Source: Hoylesella buccalis ATCC 35310
GTDB taxonomy: Bacteria > Bacteroidota > Bacteroidia > Bacteroidales > Bacteroidaceae
Length of the DNA stretch: 64,000 nt
NCBI RefSeq assembly: GCF_000177075.1
Contig: NZ_ADEG01000062.1
Span: forward strand, 29,910 to 93,909
Direction of reading: 5' to 3'
Below are positions 63,720 to 64,000 of this stretch, one piece after another. Position 1 is the first letter of the stretch, and the number at the start of each line of letters is the position of its first letter. A model generated the notes under the pieces. It was not told the origin of the DNA, did no database searches, and was given only the letters and a program-made list of their open reading frames with translations. The position numbers and the translations under genes were made by a program.

Positions 63720-64000
63720 AAAATGCACTAAAAACGGCACTTAAAAACTTTCAATTTAGAAAAAATTGATAGGCAAACAGGGTGTATACTTGAGATTTTT
63801 CAGCAAGAAAAATCGGTTCTTATCCTAAAAGCATTGTTTTTCCACAATTAATAGCATCCTTTTGGTGCCCAATCTGTATGGTATTGTGGGGCAAAAGCAT
63901 GCAAATTGCCCTCTTAAAGCTATGCTATTTTCCCCAGAAAGACATGATCTTCCAGCCTGTCCGACACAAGATTCTCATAAATTATTAGCAATCAACAATC
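63720..64000. repeat. Dispersed ~370-bp noncoding repeat, copy C (cut by the right edge)
   Basis: Begins GCACTAAAAACGGCACTT (63726), core TTTAGAAAAAATTGATAGGC (63755-63774), then the AAAAGCATGCAAATTGCC...AAGCTATGCTATTTT foldback (63893-63931). Same orientation as copies A and B. The rest is outside the window. No coding region is supported downstream of uvrB. Confidence 0.6.

Overview
The window looks like a chromosomal segment of a Bacteroidota bacterium, most likely Prevotellaceae (Prevotella sensu lato). The grounds are sequence-internal: many genes are preceded by the Bacteroidota sigma-ABfr promoter form TTTG-N19/21-TAnnTTTG; there is a SusC/SusD pair, a serine palmitoyltransferase, a DUF4293 membrane protein next to an omega subunit, an OmpH/Skp-type lipoprotein, and an S16 ribosomal protein with a long acidic/alanine-rich tail. 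I see no complete insertion sequence, prophage, conjugative module or CRISPR array. The species assignment is inference.

Layout. 1-3.5 kb: N-terminal part of a TonB-dependent receptor running off the left edge, an OmpH-like lipoprotein, a small membrane protein, and dipeptidase PepD. 3.6-9.1 kb: a UvrD-type helicase with an inserted DnaQ-like exonuclease, a DMT exporter, a small membrane protein with an HExxH motif, and an ATP-grasp protein of unknown role. 9.2-20.4 kb: a DUF4143-type ATPase, pyruvate:ferredoxin oxidoreductase NifJ, rho (split by a frameshift in an A-rich tract), uvrA, and a family 2 glycosyltransferase. 20.4-21.4 kb: gene-poor, with tRNA-Arg and a dispersed repeat. 21.4-30.2 kb: a TetR regulator, the malic enzyme-phosphotransacetylase fusion MaeB, ispE, a nucleotidyltransferase plus an AmgK-like kinase fused to a RapZ C-terminal domain, then groEL and groES. 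30.2-36.3 kb: a second dispersed repeat, galE, rpsP, a GNAT, ettA and riboflavin synthase behind a structured leader. 36.7-49.4 kb: a TolC protein, a HAD phosphatase, mltG, tRNA-Pro, serine palmitoyltransferase divergent from a lipid kinase, trmN6, and the lon-tgt-lptG operon. 49.5-59.3 kb: a DEAD-box helicase and a DUF4855/SusC/SusD/DUF5018 uptake locus. 59.7-64 kb: DUF4293, rpoZ, bamD, uvrB, and a third copy of the dispersed repeat.

Most genes are housekeeping (excision repair, translation, chaperones, envelope assembly, pyruvate/malate metabolism). The more unusual content is: (i) the AmgK-RapZ(C) fusion and MurU-like gene, which together look like an amino-sugar or cell-wall salvage module, with a candidate small RNA or attenuated leader directly upstream; (ii) a ~200-nt structured transcript with its own promoter and a terminator 14 nt before the riboflavin synthase start; (iii) two families of noncoding repeats, a triple 22-bp near-palindromic tandem repeat at three loci and a ~370-bp element in three copies; (iv) four operator-like palindromes upstream of groESL; (v) the split rho gene; and (vi) a SusC/D locus with no recognisable glycosidase or local regulator.
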